This document shows, piece after piece, positions 1-6,328 of a stretch of DNA of 9,889 nt; within the stretch, counting starts at the first letter, position 1; the number at the start of each line of letters is the position of its first letter. Below the pieces are notes generated by a model. It made no database searches. It was not told where the DNA came from and saw nothing but the letters and a program-made list of their open reading frames with translations. The position numbers and the translations under genes are program-made. The DNA lies in NCBI GenBank assembly GCA_004297575.1, contig SCSR01000101.1:1-9889 (forward strand), written 5' to 3'. This stretch comes from an archaeon (lineage in GTDB: Archaea > Aenigmatarchaeota > Aenigmatarchaeia > CG10238-14 > SCSR01).

Positions 1-163
1 TGTCATCAGGCGACCAATGATCATAATGTGCATGTGTTACAAAAATGATGTCGGCTGGAACCGGATTGCCTTTCAACTCAAACGGGTCGATATAGTAATT
101 CTTGCCATTGTTCTGAATCAGGAAAGACGCATGCCCCAGCCACTTTATGTCGTCAAGCTTCAT
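1..163 (-). CDS. Metallo-beta-lactamase-fold hydrolase, UlaG-like (partial, N-terminal 54 aa)
   Basis: Only the first 54 residues lie in the window; the gene runs off the left edge. They begin [16 protein letters not shown], continue through YYIDPF, and reach THAHYDHWS at residues 43-51. HxHxDH is the metal-binding signature of the metallo-beta-lactamase fold. The early WLGHASFLI and IDPF segments are typical of the small metal-dependent hydrolase branch related to UlaG, whose substrates are usually unknown. The ATG at 163 is 25-26 nt from the centre of a TATA box (185-192), so the mRNA should be leaderless. The gene has its own promoter and follows the terminator of the copper operon, so it is probably a separate unit. 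The fold is well supported; the substrate cannot be told. Confidence 0.85.
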   Translation of the reverse strand, partial: MKLDDIKWLGHASFLIQNNGKNYYIDPFELKGNPVPADIIFVTHAHYDHWSPDD

Positions 164-184
164 AATTGTATCATTTCATTCTGG

Positions 185-192
185 TTTATATA
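185..192 (-). promoter_or_regulatory. TATA box for the metallo-beta-lactamase-fold gene
   Basis: On the minus strand the site reads TATATAAA, and its centre (188.5) is 25.5 nt upstream of the ATG at 163. This is the archaeal TATA-to-start spacing and implies a leaderless transcript. Confidence 0.7.
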
Positions 193-216
193 TCTTCACA
201 ACTTTGTATGATAGGG

Positions 217-258
217 AAAAAATCCGCAGTAACCGACATAAACATTGTCAGCTACTGC
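217..258 (-). terminator. Hairpin plus T-run terminator of the copper operon
   Basis: On the minus strand a 13-bp stem (258-246 with 238-226), with only two G-U pairs, closes a 7-nt loop. It is followed by GGA and six T (222-217). The stem's left arm reads GCAGTAGCTGACA. It starts 9 nt after the stop of the last operon gene (267) and precedes the promoter of the next gene. The shape matches a bacterial-type intrinsic terminator. In archaea the T run alone can end transcription, so the hairpin may instead protect the 3' end. Confidence 0.7.
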
Positions 259-266
259 ATGCATAT

Positions 267-476
267 TTAGATTTGCCAGCCGCTGAACCAAGCTATGTAG
301 ACCAGCAGCAGCAACGCTACCATGTCACCTGCAATTATCGCCTTGTTCTTGGCATGCGTGAAATGTATTCCTATGACTTTGGGTTCGACATTGGACACCA
401 GGAATGTTGCGTGTGCAAACAAATCCGATGCTACAAACCCTGCCGCAAACTTGGCAACTTCAAGCCAGAGCGCCAC
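267..476 (-). CDS. Small two-helix membrane protein, unknown function
   Basis: A 69-aa protein, not recognised. Two hydrophobic stretches are visible, about residues 6-27 and 45-66, separated by a short segment with His38 and His41 (GIHFTHAKNK). It has no Cys and no signal-peptide cleavage site. The GTG start at 476 is chosen because an in-frame TGA lies directly before it and a strong SD (GAGGGGGTG) ends 7 nt upstream. It is the last gene of the operon, 35 nt after the copper ATPase stop and just before the terminator, so it is probably co-expressed with the exporter. The SD and operon position support a real gene; function is unknown. Confidence 0.65.
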   Translation of the reverse strand: MALWLEVAKFAAGFVASDLFAHATFLVSNVEPKVIGIHFTHAKNKAIIAGDMVALLLLVYIAWFSGWQI

Positions 477-511
477 TCATTTTCACCCCCTCTTCCATAA
501 AGATTGAACTG

Positions 512-2572
512 TCATCTAAGCTTAGGTCTATATCTTTTCATCACTACCGAGTTTCCAACAACGAATAAACTTGAGAACGCCATGGCTCCTGCTGCGAAAA
601 CTGGCGTGAGCAATATCCCGAGGAACGGATACAATATTCCTGCAGCCACCGGTATGCCAACGGTGTTGTAGAAGAACGCCCAGAAAAGGTTCTGCTTTAT
701 CTTTTTCATCGTATACCTGCTCAAATCAACCGCAGTCACAACATCGCGCAGGTCATGCTTTATCAAAACAATATTCCCAGTCTCCTTTGCAACATCGGTC
801 CCGCTGCCTATGGCAATCCCGACATTAGCCTGCGCGAGTGCCGGAGCATCGTTTATCCCGTCACCCACAAATGCGACAACCTTTCCCTGTTCCTGCAGTT
901 TCTTAACTTCATTCGCCTTGTCCTGCGGCATTACTTGCGCCAACACATTGTTTATCCCTACTTGTGCGGCAATCGCCTTGGCTGTCTGCTCGTTGTCACC
1001 TGTAATCATTATCACATCCTTCTTCATCTTCTGCAACTGCTGCACTGCTTCCTTCGAGTAATCTTCAAGCGTGTCTGCGATGGCAATCGCACCGCCCAAC
1101 TTGTTTCCATATGCCACAAAAATCACAGTCTTGCCTTCGCCTTCCAACTTTACAACAGAATCATTCACAGACTCGATAGAGATATTGTCGTCTTGCATGA
1201 ATGCCCTGTTGCCGACAAGAATCTCCCTGCTGAGATATTCCACCATGATTCCTTTGCCAGCAACTGTCGTGTAATTTTGCGCTGCTGGTATCTGCCCATC
1301 GACCTTGTTCACAATCGCCTGTCCTAACGGGTGCTCAGAACCTTTCTCGGCAATCGCAGCCAACATCAGCACATCGTCTTCGAAACCTTTCGCAGTCACG
1401 ACATCAGTCACACTAGGCTGACCTTTTGTTAGTGTCCCTGTCTTATCAAAAACTATGGTATCTATCTTTTCAGCAATCTCCAATGCCTCGCCATTCCTAA
1501 TTAAAATTCCGTTTTCAGCAGCCTTGCTAGTCCCCATCAAGATTGCAGTGGGGGTAGCCAAACCCAAAGCACATGGGCATGCGATTATCAGGATTGCAAT
1601 GAATATCGTCAGAGAGAAAATGAATCCCAATCCTAGGTAATACCAGATGAAAAATGATGCAATCGCCACTGCAATAACAGCTGGAACGAAATACGACGAA
1701 ACCCTGTCAGCGATTTTCTGTATCGGCACTTTGGAAATCTCAGCCCTCTCTACCAAGTGGATAATCTGCGACAGTGTAGCATCCTCACCGACCTTGGTTG
1801 CTTTTATCTTCAGCATGCCTGACTTGTTTATCGTGGCTCCTATCACCTCGTCGCCTGGCTTTTTACTAACAGGCAAGCTCTCACCAGTGACCATCGACTC
1901 GTCAATCTCCGATCGTCCTTCCATTATCTCACCGTCAACTGGCACCATCTCACCAGGCTTGACAAGAAGAACGTCACCAACAGCAACCTTTTCCACTGGA
2001 ATCTGGGACTCTTTGCCGTCACTGACAACAGTCGCCATCTTCGGGCGCAGATCCATGAGCTTTCTTAGTGATTGTGAAGCCCGACCCTTGGCAATCTCCT
2101 CAAATATCTTGCCTACAAGAATCAACGCAATGATGACAGTTGAGGTGTCGAAATATGTTTCTCCGGTGAAGACTTGCGGCACAAACGTAACCAGAGTGCT
2201 GTAGACCCAGGCTGCCGTAGTGCCGACCGCAATCAATGTGTCCATGTTAGCTGTCTTGGCCTTCAATGCATCCCATGTCCCTTTGTAGAATCTCCAGCCT
2301 GCTATGAACTGCACTGGTGTAGCGAAGATGAACAGCCAGATGTTCATCGGCAGGAGCGGTAGTACCGGATAATATGTGAATATCAACGAGAGCGCAGCCA
2401 ACACTGTACTGAACACGACAAGGATTTTCAGATTCCTCATTGCCTTTTCAGGCTCTAGGAATTGCTTCAGGCATCTCTCGCTGCAAAAGTAATATGTATC
2501 TCCATCTTTCACTGTCTTGTAGACGGCCTTCTTTTCGTCAACATACATCCCGCATACCGGGTCTCTTGCCAT
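512..2572 (-). CDS. copA: Copper-transporting P1B-type ATPase with N-terminal YHS domain
   Basis: This 686-aa pump uses ATP to move Cu(I) out of the cytoplasm. In place of the usual HMA domain it starts with a YHS/TRASH-type domain: DPVCGM at 4-9, then C30 and C34. The catalytic set is complete: TGES 229-232 (actuator), CPC 332-334 in the membrane, DKTGT 376-380 with D376 as the phosphorylated residue, HP 414-415, and GDGIND 570-575. The last two helices carry N628, YN 635-636, MAxxS 664-668 and N674-S675, the arrangement of the Cu(I)-specific P1B-1 group. An SD (GAGGAGA) lies before the ATG, whose A is one base past the stop of the upstream gene, so translation is probably coupled. It is the core effector of the operon. 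Family and metal class are well supported; direction as export is family knowledge. Confidence 0.96.
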   Translation of the reverse strand: MARDPVCGMYVDEKKAVYKTVKDGDTYYFCSERCLKQFLEPEKAMRNLKILVVFSTVLAALSLIFTYYPVLPLLPMNIWLFIFATPVQFIAGWRFYKGTWDALKAKTANMDTLIAVGTTAAWVYSTLVTFVPQVFTGETYFDTSTVIIALILVGKIFEEIAKGRASQSLRKLMDLRPKMATVVSDGKESQIPVEKVAVGDVLLVKPGEMVPVDGEIMEGRSEIDESMVTGESLPVSKKPGDEVIGATINKSGMLKIKATKVGEDATLSQIIHLVERAEISKVPIQKIADRVSSYFVPAVIAVAIASFFIWYYLGLGFIFSLTIFIAILIIACPCALGLATPTAILMGTSKAAENGILIRNGEALEIAEKIDTIVFDKTGTLTKGQPSVTDVVTAKGFEDDVLMLAAIAEKGSEHPLGQAIVNKVDGQIPAAQNYTTVAGKGIMVEYLSREILVGNRAFMQDDNISIESVNDSVVKLEGEGKTVIFVAYGNKLGGAIAIADTLEDYSKEAVQQLQKMKKDVIMITGDNEQTAKAIAAQVGINNVLAQVMPQDKANEVKKLQEQGKVVAFVGDGINDAPALAQANVGIAIGSGTDVAKETGNIVLIKHDLRDVVTAVDLSRYTMKKIKQNLFWAFFYNTVGIPVAAGILYPFLGILLTPVFAAGAMAFSSLFVVGNSVVMKRYRPKLR

Positions 2573-2573
2573 G

Positions 2574-3173
2574 CTATCTCCTCACAAGTGATAGGATGTT
2601 TTCCTTAAAAGCAAATGCAACGAAAGCAATGCCCAAAAGTTCAAGCGCAGCAACCGACCACACAGGCAGCATGATGCTTGCAAATGTGAATGGATTGAAA
2701 AGTTGAAAACCATTGAATCCGCCATCTATGATATCAAAAGCCATATGAGACAGGAAAGCAGCCATCGCAATCGCAGCCATCTTTCTGAAGCTGATCTTAT
2801 TCCTGAACACATATCCTAGGAGAAGTGTTGATAGAATCATGAATGTCAACGAATGGCTTACTCCCGGATTCACAGGAACACCTAATTGCGTAAGGAGATG
2901 ACCTCCGTCTACTGCCAAAGCGAACGCAGTTGCCTGCAAAGCTATTACCAAATCGAACGAGAATATCCCTACTGCGAATCCGAATAGTGCATGGCCTAAA
3001 ATTTCTTCCGCAGTTATGTATCCTACGACATTCACCGGTGGCTGCGGGCTTAACAAACCGACAAAGCTATAGGTAACACTCAACACTGCGTAAACTATTG
3101 ATGCAATGACAGCGAGCTGCAATCTTTCCATTCTCACTATACGATTTAGACGGATATTTGTTATAAATGCCAT
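2574..3173 (-). CDS. Integral membrane protein, DUF457/YdjM-like
   Basis: A 199-aa, roughly five-helix membrane protein. Conserved-type polar residues sit near the helices: D89-GGH92, H107-S108 (GVSHSLTF), and H143...D147 (SHMAFDIID). This DxxH / HS / HxxxD pattern resembles the membrane-bound metal-dependent hydrolase family DUF457 (YdjM), whose metal ligands are of this kind. The ATG at 3173 overlaps the end of the upstream gene by 13 nt; GGGTG 5 nt before it fits an SD. A shorter start at Met15 is possible. The stop is one base before the ATPase start. Its place between two metal-related membrane genes suggests a part in metal handling or envelope upkeep, but no reaction can be assigned. 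The family match rests on the motif pattern only. Confidence 0.6.
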   Translation of the reverse strand: MAFITNIRLNRIVRMERLQLAVIASIVYAVLSVTYSFVGLLSPQPPVNVVGYITAEEILGHALFGFAVGIFSFDLVIALQATAFALAVDGGHLLTQLGVPVNPGVSHSLTFMILSTLLLGYVFRNKISFRKMAAIAMAAFLSHMAFDIIDGGFNGFQLFNPFTFASIMLPVWSVAALELLGIAFVAFAFKENILSLVRR

Positions 3174-4021
3174 TCGAACACCCTTGTCGCTCCGGCTGCA
3201 ATAATCACCAGCTTCAAATTGCTCGGCATACTATCAAGTACTGGAAAAACTAGAATTCCGCTCCTGTGATGACCGCCTGGGACAGAGCCTCTCCACTCAG
3301 TCGGTGACATCTCTTTGCCATCTACAGTAAGCGTGCTGACTTGGGTAATGTCAAAATCCAGCACCACGGAATGCGTATCCATGACTATCTCAAACTCAAC
3401 AGGTTTGGACGCGCTGACTTGAACCGGTTGCACGCTAAACGTCACTGCATTCTGAGTGTTTGATAATTGTTCCAACTGTGTACTGCTTTCTGCTGGTGGA
3501 TTTGCAAAAATGAATGATAACGCTACAATGGCAACCCCTGCGATAGCAACAATCTTCAATATGCTCCCCAAATCCTGTTTCACAACACTCTTGAAAAACT
3601 TGCTTTTGAATTTCACACGGCTCTTCTTCGCGATATTCAGTACCATGAGTATGCCGATTACATTCGATACCAAGCCCAGCACAAGGAAGGATGCCTGATA
3701 CTGCACGAGCAGCAGCCCGACAGCTGTGACGCCTAACAAAGGAACGACATCAGTGATATGATGCGCACAACATGCAACCATCGATGCTGTCGAGACTCCG
3801 CCAAACATTGCTGCGGATTTCATGCTCGACCTGATGCAGGAGAACAAGCTCACTTGGAAACCGAAACTCACTACAAGCGGAACCATCAGATACCAAAGCT
3901 GTGCGAACCTTGATATGGCATAATCCATACCTTGGAGCGCACCGACTATGCCGAAATATAATGCCAGCAACAATGATCCAGCTATGACACCATGAGCGAC
4001 GTGCCAAGCATGCTTACCCAT
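3161..4021 (-). CDS. Membrane protein with CCAHH motif and extracytoplasmic GGHHRSG domain
   Basis: This 286-aa protein has about five membrane segments (near 12-30, 42-62, 90-106, 110-131, 153-173) and then an outer C-terminal domain of about 110 residues. Between helices lies VACCAHHITDVVPLLG, with C84, C85, H87 and H88 as a likely metal or thiol site. The outer domain contains DTHSVVLDFD (215-224) and PGGHHRSGILVFP (248-260). I recognise this pairing from unnamed bacterial membrane proteins often found near heavy-metal genes, though I know no assigned function. The ATG overlaps the end of the 21-aa gene upstream; GAGG about 12 nt before it is a modest SD, so coupling may matter. A role in carrying or receiving copper at the membrane is inference. 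Confidence 0.7.
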   Translation of the reverse strand: MGKHAWHVAHGVIAGSLLLALYFGIVGALQGMDYAISRFAQLWYLMVPLVVSFGFQVSLFSCIRSSMKSAAMFGGVSTASMVACCAHHITDVVPLLGVTAVGLLLVQYQASFLVLGLVSNVIGILMVLNIAKKSRVKFKSKFFKSVVKQDLGSILKIVAIAGVAIVALSFIFANPPAESSTQLEQLSNTQNAVTFSVQPVQVSASKPVEFEIVMDTHSVVLDFDITQVSTLTVDGKEMSPTEWRGSVPGGHHRSGILVFPVLDSMPSNLKLVIIAAGATRVFEWHL

Positions 4022-4079
4022 TCTTGCAGCACTCCTCGATTGCCTTTGCTATCTTTTTGATTATCTGCTTGAATTTCAT
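4014..4079 (-). CDS. 21-aa basic peptide with a Cys-Cys pair
   Basis: This tiny gene begins MKFKQIIKKIAKAIEE and ends CCKNG. The first 16 residues would form a basic amphipathic helix; C17-C18 form a vicinal Cys pair suited to soft-metal binding. Support for translation comes from position: the ATG at 4079 is one base after the stop of the upstream gene (TAG-C-ATG), the same junction as before the ATPase; AGGTG lies 7 nt upstream as an SD; and the end overlaps the start of the CCAHH membrane protein by 8 nt. It may be a metal-carrying peptide, or mainly a short leader that couples translation of the next gene. Too short to recognise by family. Confidence 0.5.
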   Translation of the reverse strand: MKFKQIIKKIAKAIEECCKNG

Positions 4080-4080
4080 G

Positions 4081-4383
4081 CTAAACACCTGTGATTATGA
4101 TATATGCGAACAGCGTCCCTAAAAAGATTACCAAAGGCTTCATCAAAAGCAATTTCTTGTTCTTCGTTCTCTCAAGCATGTACATGAATCCCGTTATTGA
4201 TTCTCCCATGAGTATTGCAATTATGATTGGATTGATTGCATATCCGATTAGTTTCAAAACTATCAAGCTCACCCATGTCGACACGACTGTTGCGCATATT
4301 GCACAAACTTTGAATTTGGATATCTTACCTATCACATTCCTCAACACCAGCCATAATGCATACAAGCCTGCCATGGCCAACAC
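4081..4383 (-). CDS. Small CxxC membrane protein (CAIC), start unclear
   Basis: About 100 aa, with roughly three to four hydrophobic segments and a KVCAICAT motif (C27, C30 counted from the GTG) at a membrane edge. I associate this type with unnamed archaeal and CPR membrane proteins that travel with the HCPLC protein encoded just upstream; thiol-disulfide or metal exchange is a fair guess. The start is odd. The GTG at 4383 has no SD and cuts into the first hydrophobic helix, which reads on upstream as AIYYVVLAMAGLYALWLVL. That longer frame is open back to the TGA stop of the previous gene, with no ATG, GTG or TTG in between; a GTA at 4404-4402 sits 8 nt after a GGTGA. The real start may be non-standard, or one base may be wrong. 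Confidence 0.65.
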   Translation of the reverse strand: MLAMAGLYALWLVLRNVIGKISKFKVCAICATVVSTWVSLIVLKLIGYAINPIIIAILMGESITGFMYMLERTKNKKLLLMKPLVIFLGTLFAYIIITGV

Positions 4384-4407
4384 TACATAATAAATTGCGT
4401 CTACCGT

Positions 4408-4923
4408 TCACATCACCAAATACAATGCAAATGCGCTCAATGAAAGAAGCGATATAAGGAGAGCAATCGATTGGTACGGGAAATAGTTCCTGTTCTTGTT
4501 TGATGTGCGGATTATGCCATGTAACCTGAATGAAAGGAAATAAACCGCTATTCCTATTATTGCGCCGAACAAAATCCTGTCGATGCCGAATATCCTGAAC
4601 GGGTTGAGCGGACCAACCAAGCCAGCGTAGTAGAACGGGATTATTGTAAAGATAGCTGACAGTATCACAAGTATGACTGATTGGAGAGGCAGATATTCCT
4701 TGCCTTTGTTGAATCTCTTGAGCATATTATTAGCCCACAAGCCTGTCGCGATTATCATCCCGCCGACGAACACGCCCATGATAGAATCGTCAAGCCCGTA
4801 CCATCTGGTGAACGCTATTGCAGCCGCCGTTGCTGCCGTACAGAGAGGACAATGTGCAAGCGCACTTGGTGTTGAAAAAAGAAATGGAAGTATTGTGAAA
4901 ACAATTAATTTCTTCAATGACAA
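4408..4923 (-). CDS. Membrane protein with HCPLC motif
   Basis: A 171-aa protein with a signal-like first helix ending in SALA, followed at once by H24-C25-PL-C28, then about four more membrane segments. If the signal is cut, the CxxC would sit at the new N-terminus outside the cell, a good place for a metal or disulfide site. I recall small HCPLC membrane proteins from CPR and DPANN genomes; their function is unassigned. The start is TTG at 4923: an in-frame TAA lies two codons upstream, and GGTGG with a 6-nt gap serves as SD. The gene overlaps the TRASH gene by 10 nt. Its stop is in the same frame as the next gene (CAIC). Confidence 0.75.
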   Translation of the reverse strand: MSLKKLIVFTILPFLFSTPSALAHCPLCTAATAAAIAFTRWYGLDDSIMGVFVGGMIIATGLWANNMLKRFNKGKEYLPLQSVILVILSAIFTIIPFYYAGLVGPLNPFRIFGIDRILFGAIIGIAVYFLSFRLHGIIRTSNKNRNYFPYQSIALLISLLSLSAFALYLVM

Positions 4924-5084
4924 CAGTTACCACCGCTCTTTCCATGAGAATGTTCGCTCTTCCCGTAAGAGTTCTTACAGTTGTCGCTGCAGAACTTTTT
5001 GCCGTCCTTTTCAAATGACTGGCCCTTCAGTTCCATCCTGCAATGTGCGCATTTCGGTGCGCCAAAACCAAAAAAACTAGCCAT
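4914..5084 (-). CDS. 56-aa TRASH/zinc-ribbon-like metal-binding protein
   Basis: A small soluble protein. It starts MASFFGFGAPKCAHCRMELK, with C12-x2-C15, and has FCSDNC with C32 and C36, the four-Cys spacing of a TRASH or YHS-like treble-clef metal site. The tail is rich in Cys and His (SEHSHGK...GGNCCH: H45, H47, C54, C55, H56), which could bind a second soft metal such as Cu(I). The ATG overlaps the end of the upstream gene by 8 nt and its own end overlaps the HCPLC start by 10 nt, so it is firmly embedded in the operon. The likely role is a cytoplasmic copper chaperone, buffer or sensor for the ATPase (inference). It is short enough to be missed by gene callers. Confidence 0.85.
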   Translation of the reverse strand: MASFFGFGAPKCAHCRMELKGQSFEKDGKKFCSDNCKNSYGKSEHSHGKSGGNCCH

Positions 5085-5478
5085 GATGACCGCTGGCTCC
5101 TGACCTGGTCACTATGGAATTTCCTGCAGCATCAATAATCTCGACTTGCAACGAGTCCCCCGGCGCAATGCATGGTTCTATCGCCATGTCATGGACATAA
5201 TGGAAATTCAACACACCATACTTTGATGTCTTTATCCCACCGTCACAATTCGTCATGCCATCGCTCGTACCGATGCAGTTCCTGTCGTACATGCCTACTC
5301 CGCTGACGATTCCAGGCTCGACTTCCACATTTGTTATCTTGCCTTCGAATACCGTGGAAGGCACGTATGTTACTGCACCTGTCTGAGGCACGTAAAACTG
5401 GTAGCCCATGTATGCGACTACCGCGAGCAACACTGCAATTATTGCCCCGCTTACCATCCATGTGTTCTTGTTAGCCAT
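5077..5478 (-). CDS. Membrane-anchored extracytoplasmic Cys/His/Met protein
   Basis: A 133-aa protein with one N-terminal membrane anchor (about 8-28) and an outer domain. The domain holds C68 (RNCIG), C78 (TNCDGG), then NFHYVHDMAIEPC with H93, H96, M98 and C103, and a His-rich end (SGHHG). The fold looks beta-rich. Mixed Cys, His and Met ligands suit copper, but the family is not one I can name. It is the first gene of the large operon. The ATG at 5478 lies 26.5 nt from the centre of the TATA box at 5501-5508 and has no SD, so the transcript should be leaderless. The stop overlaps the next gene's ATG. A role as outer copper binder or receiver is inferred from residues and context. Confidence 0.75.
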   Translation of the reverse strand: MANKNTWMVSGAIIAVLLAVVAYMGYQFYVPQTGAVTYVPSTVFEGKITNVEVEPGIVSGVGMYDRNCIGTSDGMTNCDGGIKTSKYGVLNFHYVHDMAIEPCIAPGDSLQVEIIDAAGNSIVTRSGASGHHG

Positions 5479-5500
5479 AGGATTTCATTCAAAGTAACGC

Positions 5501-5508
5501 CTTATAAA
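5501..5508 (-). promoter_or_regulatory. TATA box of the nine-gene copper operon
   Basis: On the minus strand the site reads TTTATAAG; its centre is 26.5 nt upstream of the ATG at 5478, so a leaderless transcript is expected. The palindromic operator at 5517-5530 lies just upstream. Confidence 0.75.
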
Positions 5509-5516
5509 GGTTAGTG

Positions 5517-5530
5517 TGAAACTAGTTTCA
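5517..5530. promoter_or_regulatory. Palindromic operator, copy 1 (TGAAACTAGTTTCA)
   Basis: A perfect 14-bp palindrome. It lies between two divergent core promoters, at about -39 to -52 from the predicted start of the copper operon and about -35 to -48 from that of the gene at 5571. This is upstream of both TATA boxes, where an activator would sit. An identical copy lies at 6282-6295 on the start of the winged-helix regulator gene, which is the obvious candidate binder (inference). Confidence 0.75.
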
Positions 5531-5534
5531 ACAG

Positions 5535-5542
5535 GTTTATGT
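5535..5542 (+). promoter_or_regulatory. Possible TATA box for the DUF5676-like gene
   Basis: GTTTATGT, centre 5538.5, predicts a start near 5565 and a leader of about 6 nt before the ATG at 5571. It is a weaker match than the other TATA boxes in the window. Confidence 0.4.
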
Positions 5543-5570
5543 GCTGCCAAAAACATATAGTTATAGCAAC

Positions 5571-5819
5571 ATGTCAGACAAATTGAGTCCTAAACCTCTT
5601 GCAGTAACGTTTACGATAATTGCATTCATTTTCGACATCGTCGGATACGTGTGGCATGGTCTTCTAGGACAGCCTTCACTCATAACCATAATGTACCCGG
5701 GCTTTTGGAGTAATTGGAATCTCATGCTGACTGTTCTTGCAGCATGCTTGGCATCATCGTATGCCCTTGGTTATGCCTTTGCTTGGATATACAACTGGGC
5801 TTTGAAAAAGTTCAGATAA
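5571..5819 (+). CDS. Small membrane protein, DUF5676-like
   Basis: An 82-aa protein starting MSDKLSPKPLAVTFTIIAFI, with two to three hydrophobic segments (about 9-31, 47-73) and the ending ALGYAFAWIYNWALKKFR. The KLSPKPLA opening and the AYLF/AWIYN-type final helix resemble DUF5676, a family of short membrane proteins of unknown function that I recall near copper and heavy-metal genes. The ATG at 5571 is preferred to an in-frame GTG at 5541, which would overlap the TATA box. It is divergent from the copper operon, sharing the palindromic operator at 5517-5530, so the two may respond together. It ends 3 nt from the convergent stop of the regulator gene. Confidence 0.7.
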   Translation: MSDKLSPKPLAVTFTIIAFIFDIVGYVWHGLLGQPSLITIMYPGFWSNWNLMLTVLAACLASSYALGYAFAWIYNWALKKFR

Positions 5820-5822
5820 GAT

Positions 5823-6296
5823 TCATCTCAGAACTACAATATTGCTCATTCCACGCCTTCTGCGCTCTACAATCCCCTTCGTCTCCAGCCTGTCAAGTAT
5901 CCTGCTCACCTTGACTTTTGAGAATCCCGTCGAGCTGATGAGGTCGTTTTGGAATACCGACCCGTCATTCCTGGCAATCTCATCGAACACTTTCTTGTCA
6001 TCTGCCTGAAGACCTGATACCATCTTGTTCATTTTCGCCTTGGAAAGCGTTTGAGTTTTCTCGACCTTATGCTGCCTGAATGTAATGTAGATACCAATGA
6101 ATGCAGATATTATCAGCGCTCCGAAACCGATGTATGCCTGTGCTGGAACGTGATTGTATACAGAACATAGCGGTGCGTCGCATAATGAATGTGTTATTTC
6201 TGCGTAATCCAACGAAACTGATAACAATATCGCGAAAGCCACGGCAGACATTATAACTATGGAAAGACCAGAATAATTCTGTGAAACTAGTTTCAT
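5823..6296 (-). CDS. Membrane-bound winged-helix transcription regulator (COG2512-like)
   Basis: A 157-aa protein counted from ATG 6296. Two membrane helices (about 11-28 and 54-72) flank a short loop with C39 and C44 (SLCDAPLCSVYNH), probably outside the cell. After a basic linker comes a winged helix-turn-helix at about 95-157: LQADDKKVFDEIARNDGSVF, then a recognition-helix region GFSKVKVSRILDRLE, and a basic wing KGIVERRRRG. This layout fits predicted membrane-associated regulators of the COG2512 type. The loop Cys pair could sense metal or redox state outside (inference). A longer start at 6332 overlaps the previous gene as ATGA and could be used on the operon mRNA, but a TATA box centred 26.5 nt before 6296 favours the shorter, leaderless form. 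The palindromic operator covers its first codons, suggesting self-control. Confidence 0.85.
   Translation of the reverse strand: MKLVSQNYSGLSIVIMSAVAFAILLSVSLDYAEITHSLCDAPLCSVYNHVPAQAYIGFGALIISAFIGIYITFRQHKVEKTQTLSKAKMNKMVSGLQADDKKVFDEIARNDGSVFQNDLISSTGFSKVKVSRILDRLETKGIVERRRRGMSNIVVLR
6282..6295. promoter_or_regulatory. Palindromic operator, copy 2 (TGAAACTAGTTTCA)
   Basis: Identical to the site at 5517-5530. It spans +2 to +15 of the predicted leaderless transcript of the regulator gene (TSS near 6296), inside codons 1-5. Binding here would block initiation, so autorepression is the simplest reading. Confidence 0.7.
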
Positions 6297-6318
6297 ATAC
6301 GACATTTCAAGACAAGAG

Positions 6319-6326
6319 TATTTAAG
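6319..6326 (-). promoter_or_regulatory. Internal TATA box for the regulator gene
   Basis: On the minus strand the site reads CTTAAATA; centre 26.5 nt upstream of the ATG at 6296, the same spacing as the first-gene promoters in this window. It lets the regulator be made apart from the rest of its operon. Confidence 0.6.
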
Positions 6327-6328
6327 CT

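Noticed and set aside
755..1327. A 190-aa plus-strand frame opposite the ATPase
   Set aside because: It is the antisense shadow of a highly conserved gene and has no promoter or family features.
4790..5014. A 74-aa minus-strand frame
   Set aside because: It overlaps the TRASH and HCPLC genes in another frame and has no motif; the TRASH frame explains the region.
5541..5570. Upstream in-frame GTG as start of the DUF5676-like gene
   Set aside because: The GTG overlaps the likely TATA box and the added residues match nothing; the ATG at 5571 begins the family-like sequence.
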